DNA from: Bacteroidales bacterium
GTDB lineage: Bacteria > Bacteroidota > Bacteroidia > Bacteroidales > Lentimicrobiaceae
Length of the DNA stretch: 64,000 bases
NCBI GenBank assembly: GCA_016788045.1
Contig: JAEUTG010000052.1
Coordinates: 28,553 to 92,552 of the forward strand
Direction of reading: 5' to 3'
A program made the translations under genes and the position numbers. The notes under the pieces were generated by a model. That model did not search any database. It was not told the origin of the DNA and saw only the letters and a list, made by a program, of their open reading frames with translations. Below are positions 18,756 through 27,661 of the stretch, in pieces. Numbering within the stretch: position 1 is the first letter of the stretch; each line of letters starts with the position of its first letter.

Positions 18756-19596
18756 TCTTCCGGAATGCTGAAGGTGAGCAGCCTTTTGCGGTAAAAAACA
18801 TCCTGTTGAAATGCGTTGAACTTCTGAAACCTGACTCCCAGGCTACCGATGAAACACTCATTTCAGGATGCTCGGTCAGGAGTCTGCAGGCATGTGAAAG
18901 CCTGATCTCGTTGACATATCCGTTGAAGGTCATCCCGGTGATTTTTCTGAAAAACCGGCTGAAAGAAGTTTCAGTCATATAAACCAGCCCGGCTGCCTGC
19001 TTCAGCCTGATTTCCCCGCTCAGATTATGGCAGATGTAATCAAACACCCTGGAGATTCTCTCCTGATTCAGTTTATTGAGCGAAGGTGAATAACCCACAG
19101 ATGACAAAAAAGTGTAATCCGTTGAATTACCCAGAAAGTCAAGCAGTATCCATAACCCTGTAAGCCAGTGCAAGCCCTGTTTCCCGCGCAGCAGCATTAA
19201 CTGCCTTCCGGCTTCTTCAGCAACCTCCTTGTTGAAACGAATGCCCCTTGACGATAAAGCCAGGAGTTTGCGGATGACGTCAAATTCCGGTTCCATGACT
19301 GGCTGCTTTCCCAGAACTTCCGGTCTGAACTGAATTACCATGGCCTGACAGGCGTCTTCCACCACGCTTCCACCGAAAGAGGTCCAGGTATGCGGCAGAT
19401 CGGGCCCTACCAGCACATGATCACCTGCATAAAACGATTCAACACTGTCGCCCACAATCCGCTCTCCACTTCCGCTCAGAATATAGGTCAACTCCACTTC
19501 CGGGTGATAATGCCAATAGAATTCAAATGCCGGCAAGCTGATCCAACGTTGCCGGTAACGGACTTCCGTATCAATGTGTTCGAAGCTGGCCCTCAT
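18715..19596 (-). CDS. AraC-family transcriptional regulator with cupin sensor
   Basis: About 293 residues from the ATG at 19596 (an in-frame TTG lies at 19641). The N-terminal half is a cupin-type sugar-binding domain (WHYHPEVELTYILSGSGER, then GDHVLVGPDLPHTW). The C-terminal 100 residues hold two helix-turn-helix motifs: IRLKQAAGLVYMTETSFSRF and MSVSSVAWESGFRSSTHF. It lies between GH53 and GH127 genes, transcribed away from the GH127 gene and into the end of the GH53 gene, so it probably controls one or both in response to an arabinan/galactan fragment. Candidate sites for it are the two TTGAACAA repeats at 19633-19671. Confidence 0.9.
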   Translation of the reverse strand: MRASFEHIDTEVRYRQRWISLPAFEFYWHYHPEVELTYILSGSGERIVGDSVESFYAGDHVLVGPDLPHTWTSFGGSVVEDACQAMVIQFRPEVLGKQPVMEPEFDVIRKLLALSSRGIRFNKEVAEEAGRQLMLLRGKQGLHWLTGLWILLDFLGNSTDYTFLSSVGYSPSLNKLNQERISRVFDYICHNLSGEIRLKQAAGLVYMTETSFSRFFRKITGMTFNGYVNEIRLSHACRLLTEHPEMSVSSVAWESGFRSSTHFNRMFFTAKGCSPSAFRKINHPQKHQSPAGL

Positions 19597-19632
19597 CTCA
19601 TTTCCCTGTTTATAGCGTAAAAATACATAATT

Positions 19633-19671
19633 ATTGAACAATCAGGATAAAATACGGTCATAATTGAACAA
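19633..19671. promoter_or_regulatory. Direct repeat ATTGAACAA, candidate AraC-type site
   Basis: ATTGAACAA occurs at 19633-19641 and again at 19663-19671, exactly 30 nt apart (about three helical turns), between the divergent araC-type gene and the GH127 gene. The second copy sits inside an inverted repeat CATAATT/AATTATG. Paired same-orientation sites are how AraC-family dimers usually bind. Confidence 0.45.
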
Positions 19672-19702
19672 ATTATGCAAACACAGAGCAAAAATCCCAT
19701 GG

Positions 19703-19710
19703 TATTTTTG
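19703..19710 (+). promoter_or_regulatory. -7 element of the GH127-esterase gene
   Basis: TATTTTTG fits TAnnTTTG and lies 19 nt before the ATG at 19730. No TTTG is at the -33 distance, as would suit an activator-dependent promoter; the TTGAACAA repeats lie 32-70 nt upstream. Confidence 0.45.
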
Positions 19711-19729
19711 TAACAATGAAATCTTCATT

Positions 19730-22570
19730 ATGAAAAAAATTATCACATTCATCATGACAGCTACCGTTCTGTTCGCATCTGGTCAGCCTGAGACCGGAAA
19801 CAAAGCCCACTCCCCTGATTCATTCCAAAAAATCAAACCGGTAGAACAGAAGTTTCAATGGCTCAGGTTTGGGGAAATCAGGCCTTCCGGCTGGCTGAAA
19901 GACCAGATGCTTAAGGATATGGAGGGTTTTGTTGGTCATCTCGACGAACTGGTACCTGATCTGATGGATGACCGGATATACGGAGCGGACCGGCTGACCC
20001 GGGAGCATACGTCAAAAGATCTGGGAAATACCGGTCCGGTGATGGACCCTCAGTACCTGTGGTGGAACAGTGAGACCCAGTCGAACTGGCGCGACGGATA
20101 CATCCGCAATGCCATTTTGCTGGACAATGCCTCCGGGTTGGACAAATCGCGCCAATACATTGACTATCTGCTATCAACGCAGGATAAGGATGGCTACCTG
20201 GGCATTTACACCCCGGAACTCAGGTATAATTTTGCCGATGAAAACGGCGAGCTATGGGCCAAAACCACTGCGCTCAGGGGGTTGCTGGCCTGGTATGAGT
20301 ATACAGGGAAGCAGGATGTACTGAATGCGACAGAACGCGCAGTGGCCGATGTGATGAAACATTATCCTGTTGGAGCGTCCTCCCCTTTCGGCTCGGTGAA
20401 ACCTTTTGCCGGCGGACTGACACATGGGCTGACTTTTACCGATATTCTCGACAGGCTGTTTCAGTTGACGGGGAATGAGGATTACCTGAATTATGCCTTA
20501 TTTCTCTATGAAGACTTTTCGGGGCATGTTCTGGCAGAAGACGCACAGCTTGGCAAAATACTCGATCCTGAATACAGGAATAAAGAGCACGGTGTGCACA
20601 CCTATGAGCACCTCAGGCCACTGACCATGGCATGGTTGGCCAGCGGCAACAATCAGCTGAAAACTGCTCTGGACATTTATCTTGAAAGGATCCACCAATG
20701 CACAACCCCTGCAGGTGGCCCCATCGGGGATGAGTGGGTTGCAGGCCGCCATGCTGATGCAACAAACACCGGATATGAATACTGTTCGCTGCAGGAATTG
20801 CTCGATGGATACACGAACCTGATTCAGAAAACCGGCGATCCCTCCTTTGGTGATCTGACCGAACGGCTGTTTTACAATGCGGCACAGGGAGCCAGGCATC
20901 CCGAGGAAAGCGCCATTGCCTATTGCAAGACCGACAATTCGTTTGCCATGACAGGAACCCTGAACGGTGCACCTGCCGGAAATGAGGTTCAGACACGTTT
21001 TAAATACTCACCTGCCCACCAGGATGTGGCTGTTTGCTGCGCTCCCAATGCCGGTAGGATTGCCCCCTATTATGTAAAATCGATGTGGCTGAAGGACAAG
21101 GAAGGGCTTGTTGCAGCCCTCTACGGACCTTGTGAAGTAAATACTGAAATCAGGGGCTTACACGTACGCATTGTTGAAGAAACGGAATATCCCTTTACAG
21201 GAAATATCAGTTTCACCATTGAGGTTGAAAAACCCGTAGAATTTGTTGTGAAGCTACGCAAACCGGCATGGGCCGGAAAAGTAGCATCAACGATGCATTA
21301 TACTGAAAAAGAGGGCTATCTGGTGATTGACAGACAGTGGAAAGGAAAGGAAACCTTTGAAATCATGTTTCCTTCAGAACCTGAAATCCGGCATGATCAG
21401 CAGCAGGAAAGCTACTTTGCTCAGGGCCCGCTGGTATTTGCCCTGCCAATCGAAAGCAGGGAAATCGTGCTGAAGAATCATACGGTCAGTGGATTCAGGG
21501 ATCTCGGTTATGAACCGGTGAACACAGAGAAATACCGGATTCCAGCTTCTTCAACCACAGAATTTCACATTGAAAGAATTCCTGACCAGGAAAATATCTG
21601 GGAAAGCGTGGAGTTGAACACCCTGCTGATCAATGAAAAAACCGGAAAACCGCAAAAGCAGATACTGCTTCCGCTGGGCGCTACGGTGCTGCGGCAGCTC
21701 ACCTTTCCAACGGAAGTAAAGACCTCCTTCGGGAAAATCCGGCGTTTCCGCGATTTCCCCTCAGCCCTGGTGCCCGCCCGCAACGTAGATGTCTGGCTCC
21801 CCGATGGTTACGACCCAGGTAAAAAATACAGTGTTTTGTATATGCACGACGGACAGATGCTATTTGACAGCTCCCTTAACTGGAACAAACAGGAATGGGG
21901 TGTTGATGAAACGTTGGGAAGATTAATCAAAGAACAGAAAATCAAAGACTGCATTGTTGTCGGAATCTGGAATACTACCAACCGTCATGCCGAGTACTTT
22001 CCGGCAAAACCCTATACGTCACTCACCAAGGAAGAGAAAGAACGCGTAAACGGAGAACTTCAGCAGCTGGGCCGGACCACAGAAACCTTCACCCCTGTAT
22101 CCGATGATTACCTTAAGTTCATAGTTTCAGAACTGAAACCCTTTATCGACAGCACTTTCTCAACGTTGCAAAACCGCGAAAATACCCTGATTGCCGGGTC
22201 AAGCATGGGCGGCCTGATCTCCCTGTATGCCATTTGTGAATACCCGGAAGTTTTCGGCGGAGCAGCCTGCCTCAGCACTCACTGGCCGGGGGTATTCTCC
22301 ATGGAAAACAACCCCTGTCCCCCTGCATTTTTCCGGTATATGAAAAGCTGCCTGCCCGATCCTCAGACACACCATCTCTACTTCGATTACGGTGACCAGA
22401 CACTCGATGCCCTTTATCCACCCCTGCAGCAGGAGGCCGATGGCATCATGAAGGAAAAAGGCTATCAGCCGGACAACTGGATTACCCGATTCTTTCCGGG
22501 GGAGGATCACAGCGAAATTTCGTGGAGCAAGCGATTGGATATCCCTGTAACTTTTTTATTAGATAAATAA
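19730..22570 (+). CDS. GH127 beta-L-arabinofuranosidase fused to a CE1-like esterase
   Basis: About 946 residues from the ATG at 19730 (a longer frame from 19664 would spoil the signal peptide ITFIMTATVLFASG). Residues about 30-640 are a GH127/DUF1680-type domain: FGEIRPSGWLKDQM, WWNSETQSNWRDGYIRNAI, a GYEYCSLQE segment and CCAPNAGR; in the known GH127 enzyme the Glu and clustered Cys in these regions are catalytic and bind zinc. From about residue 665 an alpha/beta-hydrolase esterase follows: NVDVWLPDGYDP, YMHDGQMLFD, nucleophile motif GSSMGG and final His in GEDHSEISW. The fusion suggests removal of terminal beta-L-arabinofuranose and of an ester (acetyl or feruloyl) from the same glycan. 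Confidence 0.88.
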   Translation: MKKIITFIMTATVLFASGQPETGNKAHSPDSFQKIKPVEQKFQWLRFGEIRPSGWLKDQMLKDMEGFVGHLDELVPDLMDDRIYGADRLTREHTSKDLGNTGPVMDPQYLWWNSETQSNWRDGYIRNAILLDNASGLDKSRQYIDYLLSTQDKDGYLGIYTPELRYNFADENGELWAKTTALRGLLAWYEYTGKQDVLNATERAVADVMKHYPVGASSPFGSVKPFAGGLTHGLTFTDILDRLFQLTGNEDYLNYALFLYEDFSGHVLAEDAQLGKILDPEYRNKEHGVHTYEHLRPLTMAWLASGNNQLKTALDIYLERIHQCTTPAGGPIGDEWVAGRHADATNTGYEYCSLQELLDGYTNLIQKTGDPSFGDLTERLFYNAAQGARHPEESAIAYCKTDNSFAMTGTLNGAPAGNEVQTRFKYSPAHQDVAVCCAPNAGRIAPYYVKSMWLKDKEGLVAALYGPCEVNTEIRGLHVRIVEETEYPFTGNISFTIEVEKPVEFVVKLRKPAWAGKVASTMHYTEKEGYLVIDRQWKGKETFEIMFPSEPEIRHDQQQESYFAQGPLVFALPIESREIVLKNHTVSGFRDLGYEPVNTEKYRIPASSTTEFHIERIPDQENIWESVELNTLLINEKTGKPQKQILLPLGATVLRQLTFPTEVKTSFGKIRRFRDFPSALVPARNVDVWLPDGYDPGKKYSVLYMHDGQMLFDSSLNWNKQEWGVDETLGRLIKEQKIKDCIVVGIWNTTNRHAEYFPAKPYTSLTKEEKERVNGELQQLGRTTETFTPVSDDYLKFIVSELKPFIDSTFSTLQNRENTLIAGSSMGGLISLYAICEYPEVFGGAACLSTHWPGVFSMENNPCPPAFFRYMKSCLPDPQTHHLYFDYGDQTLDALYPPLQQEADGIMKEKGYQPDNWITRFFPGEDHSEISWSKRLDIPVTFLLDK

Positions 22571-22608
22571 CCTTTTGTGCGGTTGAATTGCTATAATACT
22601 CACACTGA

Positions 22609-22657
22609 GTCATATTGAGCGGAGTCGAAATATGGCTTCGACTCCGCTCAGCCTGAC
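22609..22657. repeat. Perfect 14-bp palindromic repeat (TGAGCGGAGTCGAA type)
   Basis: TGAGCGGAGTCGAA at 22616-22629 and its exact complement TTCGACTCCGCTCA at 22637-22650 enclose a 7-nt loop, with outer arms GTCA/TGAC at 22609-22612 and 22654-22657. There is no T-run, so it is a dispersed intergenic palindrome rather than a classical terminator. A single degenerate arm of the same type is at 62005-62022. Confidence 0.8.
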
Positions 22658-22707
22658 ATTCAATTAGTTAAGTTCTCAACAGCACAACACATTAGATAAA
22701 TAATACC

Positions 22708-24888
22708 ATGTCATCACCAAAATCAACAATTTCAGGTATAATATGCTTTATTTCAGTACTTTATCAGCTATCGGCACAAAACCCCGATTCCGATTACACA
22801 TTATTTGTTAACCCCTTTATCGGCACCGACGGGACTGGACATACCTTCCCGGGCCCCTCCATGCCTTTTGGCATGGTACAGCCAGGACCGGACAACCGCA
22901 ATCAGGGATGGAACTACACAAGCGGGTACCAATACCATGACAGCATCATACTAGGTTTCTCGCAAACCCGTTTCAACGGAACAGGGGTGAGCGAAATGGG
23001 AAATATCCTGCTACTTCCTTTTGTTGAAACCCAAAATTCAGAATTGCGAAACAGGTATATCAAAGATTCCGAAAAGGCAAGTGCAGGATATTATACTTTA
23101 ACCAAAAAAGACAAAGTAAAAGTAGAACTGACCTGTTCTGAACGGGTCGCTTTTCACCGCTATACTTTCCCCTCACAAAAGGCAAGTGTTTTGGCTGATT
23201 TTCAGCATGGGCTCTGTTTCCTAACCGATAGTCTTGTCCTTCAGAGTGACGTAAAAACTGAAGATTATCAAACCATTACAGGATTTTGCCATACGAAAAA
23301 CTGGGTTGAAAGAAAGTACTTCTTCGTTATCAGATTCGATAAACCGTTTGTAAAATCCGAACAATTGGCCAAAGGACCGAAAGAAAATGCCCCAAAATAT
23401 ATCTATTCATTTAACCTGGATGAAAGTAAAATATTGCAGGTAAAAGTTGCTTTATCAGCTGTGGCGGTCGAAGGGGCAAAACTTAATATGAATGCAGAAA
23501 TTCCGGGTTGGAATTTCGAACAGGTGAAGAATAACGCACAGAAAGTCTGGAACAACTACTTAGGCAGAATTGAGCTTGAAGCTGAGCCCAAACAGAAAGA
23601 AATTTTCTATACTTCCATGTATCACCTGTTATTGCAGCCGTCGAACATTGCAGATGTGGATGGTAAATACCGCGGCGCCGACGATAACATTGCACTGGCC
23701 CCGGAAAATGAATATTATTCAACGCTTTCCATCTGGGATGTCTACCGGGGCGCTTTCCCGCTGTTGCAAATTATTGCGCCTGAAAGAATTAACGGCATCA
23801 TCAATACATTGCTTCTGCATCACAAAGCAGCCGGATTTCTGCCCATCTGGACAGCATGGGGACAGGATAACTACTGCATGATCGGCAACCATGCCATCCC
23901 GATGATACTTTCAGCTTTTAACAAGGGCTTCAAAGGTTTTGATAAAACCGACGCCCTGAAAGCCATGGTTGAAACATCTACGATAAATCATATAAATTCC
24001 GATTGGGAATTGTACAACCGTTATGGCTATTATCCCTTCGATAAACTTGATAATGAAGCTGTTTCACGCACCCTCGAAAGCGGGTTCGACGACTGGTGTG
24101 TTGCTGCCATGGCTGCGAAGCTGGGTGATACAGCAACTGCTGAAACTTTCCTGAAAAGGGCCGGGTATTATAAAAACCTTTACGAACCATCCACAAAACT
24201 CTTCCGTGGCAAAGATGCCCATGGGAACTGGCGAACTCCGTTCAATCCGCTCATCGCAACTTCGCCTATGAACAATCCGGGCGATTATACTGAAGCCAAC
24301 GCATGGCAATACTTCTGGACTCCGGCACAGTATGATATTGCTGGATTGAAGCAGCTTTTAGGTGGGACTGATGCGTTTACCAGACATCTCAACGATTTCT
24401 TTACCATTGAGGCGCAGAACCCGGATAAATTTCTGGGTCAGGAAGCCATGATCGGGCAATATGCGCATGGCAACGAACCTGGTCATCATGTGGTGTATTT
24501 GTATGCTTACTCAAATACTCCTAAAAGAGGCCAAAAATACATTCATCAGATAATCAATGAGTTTCACAACAATGCACCCAATGGAATGATCGGAAATGAT
24601 GATTGTGGACAAATGTCGGCCTGGTATATTTTATCAACGCTTGGCTTTTATCCGGTGAACCCGGCTGGTAACGAATTTGTTCTGGGCGCCCCACAAATTA
24701 AAAAAGCAACAATTCACATAAACGGTGGAAAGTATTTTACGATAAATGCCAAAAATATTTATAATGAGAACATATACGTTGAAAAAATATTTCTGGACAA
24801 AAAACTGGTAGAAAATCCCTTTATAACCTACGATCAGATCATGAATGGAGGGAACCTGGTTGTTGAAATGACCGGAAGCGATAAGTAA
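22708..24888 (+). CDS. GH92 alpha-mannosidase
   Basis: 726 residues with a signal peptide (ICFISVLYQLSAQ). Typical GH92 marks are in order: VNPFIGTDGTGHTFPGPSMP, GMVQPGPDN, GFSQTRFNGTGVSEMGN, SIWDVYRGAFPL, GNHAIPM, the catalytic acid region GNEPGHHVVYLY and the catalytic base region GNDDCGQMSAWYILSTLGFYP. GH92 enzymes are calcium-dependent exo-mannosidases that trim alpha-mannose from N-glycans or mannans. The gene lies 137 nt after the GH127 fusion, separated by a palindrome. With the PNGase F-like protein at 55898 it makes N-glycan use plausible. Its AT content is higher than that of the GH127 gene. Confidence 0.95.
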   Translation: MSSPKSTISGIICFISVLYQLSAQNPDSDYTLFVNPFIGTDGTGHTFPGPSMPFGMVQPGPDNRNQGWNYTSGYQYHDSIILGFSQTRFNGTGVSEMGNILLLPFVETQNSELRNRYIKDSEKASAGYYTLTKKDKVKVELTCSERVAFHRYTFPSQKASVLADFQHGLCFLTDSLVLQSDVKTEDYQTITGFCHTKNWVERKYFFVIRFDKPFVKSEQLAKGPKENAPKYIYSFNLDESKILQVKVALSAVAVEGAKLNMNAEIPGWNFEQVKNNAQKVWNNYLGRIELEAEPKQKEIFYTSMYHLLLQPSNIADVDGKYRGADDNIALAPENEYYSTLSIWDVYRGAFPLLQIIAPERINGIINTLLLHHKAAGFLPIWTAWGQDNYCMIGNHAIPMILSAFNKGFKGFDKTDALKAMVETSTINHINSDWELYNRYGYYPFDKLDNEAVSRTLESGFDDWCVAAMAAKLGDTATAETFLKRAGYYKNLYEPSTKLFRGKDAHGNWRTPFNPLIATSPMNNPGDYTEANAWQYFWTPAQYDIAGLKQLLGGTDAFTRHLNDFFTIEAQNPDKFLGQEAMIGQYAHGNEPGHHVVYLYAYSNTPKRGQKYIHQIINEFHNNAPNGMIGNDDCGQMSAWYILSTLGFYPVNPAGNEFVLGAPQIKKATIHINGGKYFTINAKNIYNENIYVEKIFLDKKLVENPFITYDQIMNGGNLVVEMTGSDK

Positions 24889-25274
24889 GCATGAAGACAA
24901 TACGATTTAACTCAAACAATAAACCTCAGCAACCAGTAAAAGTATATCATGGATCATCAGAACCGTGTGAAAAATACGGGTTATTCATTCTTTCAACAGC
25001 TTATTTTAAAGAGTTGATGCTAAGATGAAGCAAAATTACTTTTACGTTTAAGCTATCAGACTTGAGATTTTGACAAGCAGCCTTTTAATGTGTATAAAGG
25101 CATAAAGGAGAATTCAAATGACCCAGAAATCAAAATAAGATCTGATTTTGATGAATGCAGCGATATTCAGCAGGGTCACCGTTTAACCGGATTTTTTCAA
25201 GAGCCAGAAAAAAAAGAACTGACCAGAAACAATTTTCCACAATCTGCGTTTTAAGTGAATATAAATTCACCTTT
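24889..25274. other. AT-rich intergenic region without a gene
   Basis: 386 bases with no ORF of coding character; short frames such as the one after AGGAG at 25107 end within a few codons. The only clear signal is the TetR-type palindrome at its right end (25255-25270). Confidence 0.5.
25255..25270. promoter_or_regulatory. TetR-type operator before the regulator gene
   Basis: GTGAATATAAATTCAC is a 6-4-6 palindrome (GTGAAT/ATTCAC) ending 4 nt before the ATG at 25275. A related site lies before the SDR gene (25911-25926). Confidence 0.6.
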
Positions 25275-25850
25275 ATGTCAAAACCCAGGGACAATCAGAA
25301 ACGCGAAGGAATCTTCAGGTCTACGCTTTCGCTGGTTCTGCAGACTGGTTTTGCAGGTCTGCGGATGGCTGATGTTGCGAAAAAAGCCGGTGTTGCGACG
25401 GGTACTGTGTATAAATATTTCCCTTCTAAAGAAAGCCTGATCGATGAATTGTTTCTTCATCAGAAAGAGATAAAAATCAAGGAGATGAGCGAAGGATTTA
25501 TTGCCGGTGAGCCCTTTCATACCTCATTCGGAAGGATGTGGATGAATTACTTCAATGGATGTATCCGCAATCCTGAAAGGATGATTTTTATCGAGCAATT
25601 CTACAAATCGCCCTTCATTTCTGACGAAACCAGGTTCAGGGCAGCAGAAATGCTCAAACCCCTGGAAGTACTGCTTCAATCAGCGGTCAATCAACAGATT
25701 ATTAAAGACCTTCCGATTCCGGTGATTCTCAGCCAACTGATGGGAGCCGCCAATGAAATCGCCAAATACCATATTGATTCAGGAATTCCGCCCGATCCCG
25801 GACAACTTGAACAATACGCGGAAATGGGCTGGAACAGCATCAGAAAATAG
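25275..25850 (+). CDS. TetR/AcrR-family transcriptional regulator
   Basis: About 191 residues from the ATG at 25275; the frame is open 40 codons upstream but that part is non-conserved. N-terminal TetR helix-turn-helix: IFRSTLSLVLQTGFAGLRMA, then VAKKAGVATGTVYKYFPSKE, an almost exact copy of the family signature, followed by SLIDELFLHQK. The C-terminal ligand domain is of the usual length. A palindromic operator abuts the start codon, and a similar one abuts the start of the next gene, so it is predicted to repress itself and the SDR enzyme, released by an unknown small molecule. Confidence 0.93.
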   Translation: MSKPRDNQKREGIFRSTLSLVLQTGFAGLRMADVAKKAGVATGTVYKYFPSKESLIDELFLHQKEIKIKEMSEGFIAGEPFHTSFGRMWMNYFNGCIRNPERMIFIEQFYKSPFISDETRFRAAEMLKPLEVLLQSAVNQQIIKDLPIPVILSQLMGAANEIAKYHIDSGIPPDPGQLEQYAEMGWNSIRK

Positions 25851-25910
25851 TCGTGTAATGCTCAGATCGGAAAGCCCCCGGGCCCGAACTGACTTTTTTT
25901 AACCTAATAA

Positions 25911-25926
25911 ATGAACAATAATTCAC
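25911..25926. promoter_or_regulatory. Second TetR-type operator before the SDR gene
   Basis: ATGAACAATAATTCAC matches the 25255-25270 site at 12 of 16 positions with TGAA and ATTCAC at the same spacing, and ends 5 nt before the ATG at 25932. It overlaps an upstream in-frame ATG at 25911, which supports 25932 as the real start. Confidence 0.45.
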
Positions 25927-25931
25927 TTAAA

Positions 25932-26747
25932 ATGAAAAAAACAGTGCTTATAACCGGTTCGTCCAGTGGTATCGGACGGGCAGCAGTCATCTATTTTGCA
26001 ACCAAAGGCTGGAATGTGGCGGCCACCATGCGCGATCCTTCGGGAGATACAGAACTGGCGAAAATGAACGGAATCCGGCTTTACAGCCTCGATGTAACCG
26101 ATGCAGTTTCAGTATCAGAAGCTTTCGGTCAGGTAATCCGGGATTTCGGAACGATTGATGTCGTGGTAAACAATGCCGGATACGGTGCCGATGGTGTTTT
26201 TGAGGCCATGGACGATGAATTTATCCGCAGGCAGCTCGAAACCAACGTAATGGGTCTCATGCGTGTTACCCGCGAAGCCATGAAACACATGCGCCCCAAC
26301 AGATCAGGTGCCATCGTGCAGATCGCCAGTGTGGGTGGTCGAGTAGCATTCCCCCTGTTCAGCATTTACCATGCCTCCAAATGGGCGGTGGAAGGCTTCT
26401 CCGAATCGCTGCAATTCGAAGCTGAGCAGTTTAACATCAGGGTAAAAATCATCGAGCCCGGCGCCATCAAAACAGAATTTTACGGCCGCAGCAGAGCCTT
26501 TGTCAAACCATCATTCACTGAGGATTACAATGCCTTTGCGGCAAAAGTTGAAAAACTGAACAAGCGTGCCGGCGAAAAAGGTGCACCGGCAGAAGCCGTT
26601 GCCGAAACCATTTTCAAAGCTGCCACAGACCAAAGCAGGAAGCTTCGTTATCCGGTGGCTTATCCGGCCAATATCCTGCTGCCCATGAAACGGTTATTGC
26701 CGGCATCGTGGTATTATGCCTTCGTCAGAAAGAATTACGGAATATAA
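25932..26747 (+). CDS. Short-chain dehydrogenase/reductase, TetR-controlled
   Basis: About 271 residues from the ATG at 25932. Classical SDR: cofactor loop TGSSSGIGRAAV near the N-terminus, NNAG in VVNNAGYGADG, catalytic Ser in IASVGG, and the YxxxK pair in YHASKWAVEGFSESL. The sequence resembles the group that acts on retinol- or steroid-like carbonyls, but the substrate cannot be read from sequence. The in-frame ATG at 25911 lies inside a probable TetR operator and so is unlikely to be used. The gene follows the TetR gene by 81 nt and forms a regulator-enzyme pair with it. Confidence 0.92.
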   Translation: MKKTVLITGSSSGIGRAAVIYFATKGWNVAATMRDPSGDTELAKMNGIRLYSLDVTDAVSVSEAFGQVIRDFGTIDVVVNNAGYGADGVFEAMDDEFIRRQLETNVMGLMRVTREAMKHMRPNRSGAIVQIASVGGRVAFPLFSIYHASKWAVEGFSESLQFEAEQFNIRVKIIEPGAIKTEFYGRSRAFVKPSFTEDYNAFAAKVEKLNKRAGEKGAPAEAVAETIFKAATDQSRKLRYPVAYPANILLPMKRLLPASWYYAFVRKNYGI

Positions 26748-26814
26748 AACCATTTAAGCTGCTGCTATCCGGGCACTGTTTGCAGGCATCCTGCAGCAGG
26801 TCCCGGATTTCCTT

Positions 26815-26822
26815 TACCTTTG
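26815..26822 (+). promoter_or_regulatory. -7 element for the HAD-CAT-NUDIX operon
   Basis: TACCTTTG fits TAnnTTTG and lies 138 nt before the ATG at 26960. The only TTTG nearby (26779-26782) is too far upstream for a standard -33. Confidence 0.4.
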
Positions 26823-26959
26823 CGGGGAATGAAAAAAGGGAACAATGAGCAGTTACCGGAGCAGGATAGCACAGGATTGCCGGGCAGGTGCGGATACTCA
26901 GTCCTGAGGAGCTGTGCTGAGGCTTGCCTTCTCCCCTATCTTTTATAAACCTTGTTTAC

Positions 26960-27661
26960 ATGATCACCGTAATCGGATTCGATGCCGACGACACCCTCTG
27001 GGTGAACGAGCCCAACTACCTGGAGACCGAAAAGGAGTTCTGCCGGATGCTTTCAGCCTGGAAGCCAGCAGAAGAAACCTCAGCATTGCTGTTCAGCACC
27101 GAAATGGCCAACCTTGAACTCTACGGTTACGGCGCCAAAAGTTTCATCCTGTCCATGATTGAAACGGCTGTCAGTGTGAGCGCCGGACAGGTAGGTGCAC
27201 TGACAATCAGCGAGATAACCCGATTGGGCAAATCGCTCATCAACAAGGATGTGGAACTGCTTGATGGCGTTGAAGAGACCCTACAGCAGCTTTCCGCTGG
27301 GTACCGCCTCATTCTTGCAACCAAAGGCGATCTGGCGGATCAGGAGCGCAAATTGGGAAAATCAGGGCTTGAAAAGTACTTTCATCACATCGAAATCATG
27401 CGTGATAAAAAAGATGACAATTACCGGCGCCTGCTCAACCACCTCGACATTCCGGCCGCTGATTTTCTGATGGTCGGAAATTCACTGAAATCGGATATAA
27501 TTCCCGTTCTGAATCTGGGAGGACACGCCATTCACATACCCTACCATACCACCTGGCAGCATGAAAAAACTGACGATCTGCCCGTTTATCCTTTTTTTAC
27601 GGAACTCAGAACAATAAAGCAGTTGCCACAATTTATCGCTACTTATGAAAGCAATCATTGA
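26960..27661 (+). CDS. HAD-family hydrolase
   Basis: About 233 residues from the ATG at 26960 (the frame extends to 26924, but the first motif then sits too far in). Motif I is GFDADDTLW, with the nucleophile Asp in DxDxT at residues 7-11; motif II is the Thr in LILATKG; motif III the Lys pair in MRDKKDDNY; motif IV the VGNSLKSDI region. This is a phosphatase-type HAD with an alpha-helical cap; the substrate is unknown. Its end overlaps the start of the next gene by 17 nt, so it is probably translated together with the CAT-like and NUDIX genes. Confidence 0.9.
   Translation: MITVIGFDADDTLWVNEPNYLETEKEFCRMLSAWKPAEETSALLFSTEMANLELYGYGAKSFILSMIETAVSVSAGQVGALTISEITRLGKSLINKDVELLDGVEETLQQLSAGYRLILATKGDLADQERKLGKSGLEKYFHHIEIMRDKKDDNYRRLLNHLDIPAADFLMVGNSLKSDIIPVLNLGGHAIHIPYHTTWQHEKTDDLPVYPFFTELRTIKQLPQFIATYESNH

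Noticed and set aside
26829..26952. Short ORF of about 41 codons starting MKKGNNEQL
   Set aside because: No conserved pattern, no clear ribosome site, and it lies in the leader of the HAD gene; chance frame is more likely.
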